DNA of 64,000 bases from Lentzea aerocolonigenes (GTDB taxonomy: Bacteria > Actinomycetota > Actinomycetes > Mycobacteriales > Pseudonocardiaceae), in NCBI RefSeq assembly GCF_000974445.1, contig NZ_BBOJ01000002.1, positions 479,848 through 543,847 of the forward strand, given 5' to 3'. How positions within the stretch are numbered: position 1 is the first letter of the stretch; each line of letters opens with the position of its first letter. Of the stretch, positions 60,275 through 64,000 are shown one piece after another. The position numbers and the translations under genes were made by a program. The notes under the pieces are model-generated. The model had not been told where the DNA came from and ran no database searches. It saw nothing but the letters and a program-made list of their open reading frames with translations.

Positions 60275-61164
60275 CCGAACGCCTCGACGGCGTCATCGTC
60301 GCCACCGCGCTCCCCTACGCCGAGGACCCCGACGCCCCGGCCGGACTGCGCCCCGACCTCGACAAGCTCGCCGAGCACTGCCAGTGGGTCGTCGAGAACG
60401 GCTGCCGCGGCGTGGGCCCCAACGGTTCGCTGGGCGAGTACTCGTCGCTGACGGACACCGAACGCCGTGAGGTCGCCCGGACCGCCATCGCGGCCGTGAA
60501 GGGACGCGGCATCGCGGTCATCGGCGTGCACGGCGTGGGCGCGCACCAGGCACGTCACTGGGCCGAGCTCGCGGCCGAGGACGGCGCGGACGGCGTGCTG
60601 TGCCTGCCGCCCACGATGTACCGGGCCAACCGCGGCGAGGTCGTGCACCACTTCCGCGAGGTCGCCAAGGCCGGACTGCCGATCATGGTCTACAACAACC
60701 CGATCGACACCAAGGTCGACCTCACCCCCGACCTGATCGCCGAGCTGGGCCAGATCGAGAACGTGGTGGCGGTGAAGGAGTTCTCCGGTGACGTCCGGCG
60801 CGTGCTGGAGATCCGCGCGGCCGCACCGCACCTCACCGTGGTGGCCGGCGCGGACGACGTCGTGCTGGAGAGCCTGCTGATGGGCGCGACGGGCTGGTTC
60901 GCGGGCTACCCCAACGTGTTCCCCGCCGAGTGCGCCGAGCTGTTCGACCTGGCGCAGCAAGGCGAGCTCGTCAAGGCCCGCGCACTGTACGAGAAGCTCG
61001 TGCCGGCGTTCCGCTGGGACTCGCGCACCGAGTTCGTGCAGGCGATCAAGCACTCGATGGACTTCGTGGGTCGCTACGGCGGTCCGTGCCGTCCCCCGCG
61101 CGGACCGCTCAGCCCCGAGCAGATCGCGCAGGTCGACGCCGACATGAAGCTGGCGACGTCGTGA
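60271..61164 (+). CDS. DapA-family 1-pyrroline-4-hydroxy-2-carboxylate deaminase
   Basis: ATG overlapping the previous stop; 297 residues. The (beta/alpha)8 aldolase-like barrel has GPNGSLGEYSSLT, the Schiff-base lysine in VVAVKEFSGD, and the tyrosine in MVYNNPIDTKV, matching the DapA superfamily. The position between D-hydroxyproline dehydrogenase and 4-hydroxyproline epimerase identifies it as the deaminase that converts pyrroline-4-hydroxy-2-carboxylate to alpha-ketoglutarate semialdehyde. It is coupled to the epimerase by GTGA at 61161. Confidence 0.88.
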   Translation: MTERLDGVIVATALPYAEDPDAPAGLRPDLDKLAEHCQWVVENGCRGVGPNGSLGEYSSLTDTERREVARTAIAAVKGRGIAVIGVHGVGAHQARHWAELAAEDGADGVLCLPPTMYRANRGEVVHHFREVAKAGLPIMVYNNPIDTKVDLTPDLIAELGQIENVVAVKEFSGDVRRVLEIRAAAPHLTVVAGADDVVLESLLMGATGWFAGYPNVFPAECAELFDLAQQGELVKARALYEKLVPAFRWDSRTEFVQAIKHSMDFVGRYGGPCRPPRGPLSPEQIAQVDADMKLATS

Positions 61165-62153
61165 GATTCGCCCAGTACTTCAGCGCGGTCGACTCGCACA
61201 CCGAGGGCATGCCGACACGGGTGATCACGGGCGGGGTCGGCGTGATCCCCGGCGAGACCATGGCCGAGAAGCGCCTGAACTTCATCAAGAACCACGACCA
61301 CGTCCGCAAGCTCCTCGTCAACGAACCGCGCGGCCACGCGGCGATGAGCGGCGCGATCCTGCAACCGCCGACCCGTCAGGACGCGGACTGGGGCGTGCTC
61401 TACATCGAGGTGTCCGGCTGTCTGCCGATGTGCGGCCACGGCACGATCGGCGTCGCGACGGTGCTGGTGGAAACCGGCATGGTCGAGGTCATCGAACCCG
61501 TCACCACCGTCCGTCTGGACACCCCGGCAGGCCTGGTGCTCGCCGACTACGACACCCGCACGAAGCTCGTGACGATCCGCAACGTCCCGGCGTACGCGCA
61601 CGAACTGGACGCCGTCGTGGACGTGCCGGGACTGGGCGAGGTCCGCTACGACATGGCGTACGGCGGCAACTTCTACGCGATCCTGCCTTTGGCACAGCTC
61701 GGGATCCCGTTCGACAGGGCCGAGAAGGAGCGCATCCTGGCCGCCGGACTGTCCATCATGGATCGGATCAACGCGGTGAACCGGCCGGTGCACCCCGTCG
61801 ATCCCGCGATCGGCGGTTGCAAACACGTCCAGTTCACGGCGCCCGGTCGGGACGGCGCCCACTCGCGCAACGCGATGGCGATCCACCCCGGCTGGTTCGA
61901 CCGTTCCCCCTGCGGCACGGGCACCTGCGCCCGGATGGCCCAGCTGCACGCCCGCGGTGAGCTCGGAATCGGTGCCGACTTCGTCAACGAGTCGTTCATC
62001 GGCACGAGGTTCATCGGCCGTTTGCTGGAAGAGGTTCCGCTGGGTGACCGAACGGCGGTGCTGCCGACGGTGGCCGGTCGCGCGTGGATCACCGGGATGG
62101 GCCAGTACCTCCTCGATCCGACCGATCCGTTCCCCGAGGGATTCTCGCTGTAG
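61161..62153 (+). CDS. 4-hydroxyproline 2-epimerase (proline racemase family)
   Basis: GTG start; 330 residues. It carries the proline-racemase family motifs: VDSHTEGMPTRV near the start, MCGHGTIG with the first catalytic cysteine and DRSPCGTGTCARMA with the second cysteine. The reaction is trans-4-hydroxy-L-proline to cis-4-hydroxy-D-proline, the first step of catabolism. The enzyme set then needs alpha-ketoglutarate semialdehyde dehydrogenase, which is not in the window. Last gene of the operon. Confidence 0.9.
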   Translation: MRFAQYFSAVDSHTEGMPTRVITGGVGVIPGETMAEKRLNFIKNHDHVRKLLVNEPRGHAAMSGAILQPPTRQDADWGVLYIEVSGCLPMCGHGTIGVATVLVETGMVEVIEPVTTVRLDTPAGLVLADYDTRTKLVTIRNVPAYAHELDAVVDVPGLGEVRYDMAYGGNFYAILPLAQLGIPFDRAEKERILAAGLSIMDRINAVNRPVHPVDPAIGGCKHVQFTAPGRDGAHSRNAMAIHPGWFDRSPCGTGTCARMAQLHARGELGIGADFVNESFIGTRFIGRLLEEVPLGDRTAVLPTVAGRAWITGMGQYLLDPTDPFPEGFSL

Positions 62154-62157
62154 TCAC

Positions 62158-62163
62158 TAGGCT
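62158..62163 (+). promoter_or_regulatory. Leaderless -10 element
   Basis: TAGGCT ends 7 nt before the GTG at 62171, with no ribosome binding site in between, so the next gene probably has its own promoter and a leaderless mRNA rather than belonging to the hydroxyproline operon. Confidence 0.5.
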
Positions 62164-62170
62164 GCGTCGG

Positions 62171-63034
62171 GTGACGACGCCCAGTCTGGAAGCTTTACTC
62201 CGCATTGGACCGTTCCACTCGGCACTGCGCGCGGCCATCCGCCGCCGGGGGCTGACCCTGGAACGGCTCCGGACGCGCCTGGCCCAGCAGGACGTGGCGG
62301 TGGCGCTGTCGACGTTGAGCGACTGGCAGCAGGGCCGGGTGCGCCCGGTCTCGCCGAAGTCGCTCAAGGCCGTGTCGGTGCTGGAGGAACTGCTGGAGGT
62401 GCCGGACCGCTCCCTGCTCAGCCTGCTGGAACGCTCGGACCAGAGCGGCTGGCCGGACGTCGTCCCCGGGATGATGCCCGGCTTCAACACCTACGACCTG
62501 GAGGTCGTCTCCCGGCACGACCGGGTGTTCGTCGACGCGTCCCGGCGCGCGTCACGCGTGCACGTCCGCATGGTCGTCCGCGCGCGCCAGGACGGCGTCG
62601 ACCGCTTCCACGCGCACTACTTCTGCGACGACTCGGTGCACATGTCGGAGGTGCGGCACGAGCCTGTCCGCAACTGCCGCAACGGGCGTTCCGCGCGCAA
62701 CGAGGCCGACCGCGTGACGGTCGACGAGCTGTTGTTCGACAAACCGTTGGCCACGGGCGAAACGTGGGTGTTCGAATTCGTGGTGCACGACCCGACACGG
62801 CTGGACACCATCGAATACGCGCACGGCGTGCGGTGCTTCATCGAGCAGAGCCTGATCGAGGTGCACTTCGACCCGGCCGCGCTGCCCGTGGACCCGCACG
62901 TGTATCTGCAGGACTGGCAGGAGCACGAGCCGCACCGGACGATCGACCTGGCTCTCGACCACACGAACTCGGTGCACCACTTCGAGGCGAACGTGTCGGT
63001 GAACTGGGTCGGGATCCGCTGGCGGTGGGCCTGA
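62171..63034 (+). CDS. XRE-like helix-turn-helix protein of unknown function
   Basis: GTG at 62171; 287 residues. An N-terminal segment (residues 14-70; LRAAIRRRGLTLERLRTRLAQQDVAVALSTLSDWQQGRVRPVSPKSLKAVSVLEELLEV) resembles a lambda-repressor-type HTH. The rest is beta-rich (HVRMVVRARQDGVDRFHAHYFCDD, GETWVFEFVVHDP, NVSVNWVGIRW) with no catalytic motif that I recognise. It appears to be an actinobacterial family. It follows the hydroxyproline operon but has its own promoter, so no functional link is assured. Confidence 0.75.
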   Translation: MTTPSLEALLRIGPFHSALRAAIRRRGLTLERLRTRLAQQDVAVALSTLSDWQQGRVRPVSPKSLKAVSVLEELLEVPDRSLLSLLERSDQSGWPDVVPGMMPGFNTYDLEVVSRHDRVFVDASRRASRVHVRMVVRARQDGVDRFHAHYFCDDSVHMSEVRHEPVRNCRNGRSARNEADRVTVDELLFDKPLATGETWVFEFVVHDPTRLDTIEYAHGVRCFIEQSLIEVHFDPAALPVDPHVYLQDWQEHEPHRTIDLALDHTNSVHHFEANVSVNWVGIRWRWA

Positions 63035-63049
63035 TGCTCACCACCGACT

Positions 63050-63215
63050 TAGCGCCTGTATCGAAGTCCGATCCGCGACAGCCGGGCCCGAGGCGGCCCC
63101 TGGCGGCACGGCCGGACGACCCACATACAACACCGGTATGCGAGCCGTCCGGCCGCACCACCAGGAACCACCTCAAGCTCGACTCTCATCGAACCGGACT
63201 TCGATACAGGCGCTA
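63050..63215. repeat. 166-bp MITE-like element with 19-bp terminal inverted repeats and TA ends
   Basis: GCGCCTGTATCGAAGTCCG (63052-63070) and CGGACTTCGATACAGGCGC (63195-63213) are perfect 19-bp inverted repeats, each flanked by TA. An inner 10-bp repeat (CGGCCGGACG and CGTCCGGCCG) sits between them, so the whole stretch folds into a nested hairpin. TA flanks are the target-site signature of IS630/Tc1-type transposition. It encodes no protein. Confidence 0.65.
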
Positions 63216-63342
63216 GTAGTGCTTTGTTAGGTTAGTCGGTAGTTGTTGTGGCGTAGCGGTTTCACGGTTTGGTGGCAGGTCAGGCAGACGCCGGTCCAGG
63301 TCGCGAGGAGTAGTTGCAGTTCGCGGACGACCTTGTAGAGGG

Positions 63343-64000
63343 TCAGGCCGGCGCAGCCGCTTTTGGGTCTGCTCGCAGCAAGGTGAGGAACAGGTGCGCC
63401 GCCGTGACCAGGGTGACGTGGCGGTGCCAGCCCTGCCAGGAGCGGCCCTCGAAGTGGTCCAGGCCCAGGCCGGTCTTGAGTTCGCGGTAGTCGTGTTCGA
63501 TCCGCCAGCGGATCTTGGCGTAGCGGATGAGGTCGGTGTGGCTGGTGTCGGCTGGGAGGCTGGAGAGCCAGTAGGTGACTGGTTCGGGTTCGTCGTCGGG
63601 CCATTGGGCGATCAGCCACCGCTCGGGCAGGATGCCGTCGTCGAGGTCGCGGGGGACGCGATGCCCGGCGGGCCGGACTCGCAGGAACACGAACTGTGAG
63701 GACAGTGCGCCTTTGCTGCCTTCGCGCCAGGTGACGGTGAGTGCGGCTTCGCGGCCAGCGGCGGCCACGTGCCGGGCCAGGCTGACCGGCTCGTCCGGGT
63801 AGACGGGCGTGTCAGCGGGCCGGCGGCCGCACCGGCCCGTCCCGGACCATTCCCGCACGGCGGGAACCGCCTCGCTGGTGTGCGCCAGGGCCTCGCCTTT
63901 GAGCTGCACGCTGTAGGCGATGTCCCGCTCGTCGAGCGCGGCGCGGAACTGGCCGTTGTCACCGTAACCGGCGTCCGCGACCAGCACGGGCGGCCGCAAC
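63343..64000 (-). CDS. IS701-family DDE transposase (partial), with -1 frameshift extension
   Basis: The visible 218 residues start inside the protein (ADAGYGDNGQFRAALDERD) and reach RWRIEHDYRELKTGLGLDHFEGRSWQGWHRHVTL, the IS701 catalytic region with the conserved glutamate. The zero frame stops at 63343 after LLRADPKAAAPA. The overlapping -1 frame continues with GLTLYKVVRELQLLLATWTGVCLTC to the stop at 63227, which is the usual C-terminus of the family. A CCCAAAA heptamer sits at the crossing, so the full protein needs a -1 shift; otherwise this copy is a frameshift mutant. Confidence 0.9.
   Translation of the reverse strand, partial: LRPPVLVADAGYGDNGQFRAALDERDIAYSVQLKGEALAHTSEAVPAVREWSGTGRCGRRPADTPVYPDEPVSLARHVAAAGREAALTVTWREGSKGALSSQFVFLRVRPAGHRVPRDLDDGILPERWLIAQWPDDEPEPVTYWLSSLPADTSHTDLIRYAKIRWRIEHDYRELKTGLGLDHFEGRSWQGWHRHVTLVTAAHLFLTLLRADPKAAAPA
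63361..63367 (-). other. Slippery heptamer CCCAAAA (possible programmed -1 frameshift)
   Basis: On the minus strand the transposase reads C CCA AAA, an X XXY YYZ heptamer in the zero frame. A -1 slip here leads into the frame that encodes the conserved IS701 C-terminus. Whether the slip is used or the frame is broken cannot be decided from sequence. Confidence 0.5.

Larger units (their letters stand above)
63217..64000 (-). mobile_element. IS701-family insertion sequence, 3' part
   Basis: The element runs out of the window. Its end next to the MITE-like repeat is placed at 63217 because CTAG at 63213-63216 is the 4-bp target typical of IS701 elements and the transposase stop lies just inside. 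The bases TAGTGCTTTGTTAGG at the boundary are the likely terminal repeat. The other end is beyond 64000. Confidence 0.75.

Noticed and set aside
1..64000. tRNA, rRNA or CRISPR array
   Set aside because: No cloverleaf with a CCA-end region, no rRNA-like conserved segments and no regularly spaced repeats were seen by eye.

Overview
This 64 kb window is high-GC DNA with strong third-position G/C bias, many GTG starts, nested ATGA/GTGA stop-start overlaps and frequent leaderless-looking promoters (a TANNNT hexamer 5 to 8 nt before the start codon). Together with a SARP/AfsR-type regulator, Ku, DUF6204, MpaB-type DUF2236 and actinobacterial secreted glycosidases, this points to a filamentous actinomycete, most likely of the Pseudonocardiaceae (Lentzea or Saccharothrix-like; the genus is inferred). 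No rRNA, tRNA, CRISPR array or prophage was seen.

Layout. 1-13.5 kb: a tightly overlapping operon of two WGR-DUF4132 (MolR-like) paralogues, a MoxR AAA+ ATPase, a DUF5682 protein, a VWA protein and a SWIM zinc-finger protein. This matches the gene order of the poorly understood E. coli molR/yehI-yehL-yehM-yehP-yehQ cluster. 13.3-18.5 kb: a TPR protein with an ArsR-like regulator, a TetR/MFS efflux pair with a clear operator, a 52-residue membrane protein and a permuted NlpC/P60-like hydrolase driven from superimposed -10 boxes. 18.5-31.6 kb: secreted GH97 glycosidase, esterase, phosphoesterase, Ku, PP2C phosphatase, a scar holding the 3' ends of a WYL regulator and an epoxide hydrolase, a SARP regulator, a secreted quinoprotein, and a secreted alpha/beta-hydrolase beside its own decayed tandem copy. 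31.6-48.2 kb: TetR, short UvrA-like ATPase and siderophore-interacting flavoprotein; GH79-like enzyme; O-methyltransferase; alditol oxidase; pentapeptide-repeat, SRPBCC and ArsR genes; ricin/beta-helix protein; amidase; TenA-like protein; and a GH18 chitinase with a DasR-like site.

48.2-57.2 kb: a GH29 fucosidase precedes a conflict-system-like cluster: lipoprotein plus TIR-WD40 membrane receptor on one strand and, divergently, a SLATT/DUF4231 four-helix membrane protein plus a deoxyribosyltransferase-like TPR protein, then a TerB-like gene. This is the best candidate for an undescribed system in the window. 57.2-62.2 kb: a hydroxyproline catabolic operon (XRE-cupin regulator, three-subunit D-hydroxyproline dehydrogenase, DapA-family deaminase, 4-hydroxyproline epimerase) with a perfect palindrome between regulator and enzymes. 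62.2-64 kb: an XRE-like gene, a 166 bp MITE-like inverted-repeat element and the 3' end of an IS701-family element whose transposase continues in the -1 frame after a CCCAAAA heptamer.
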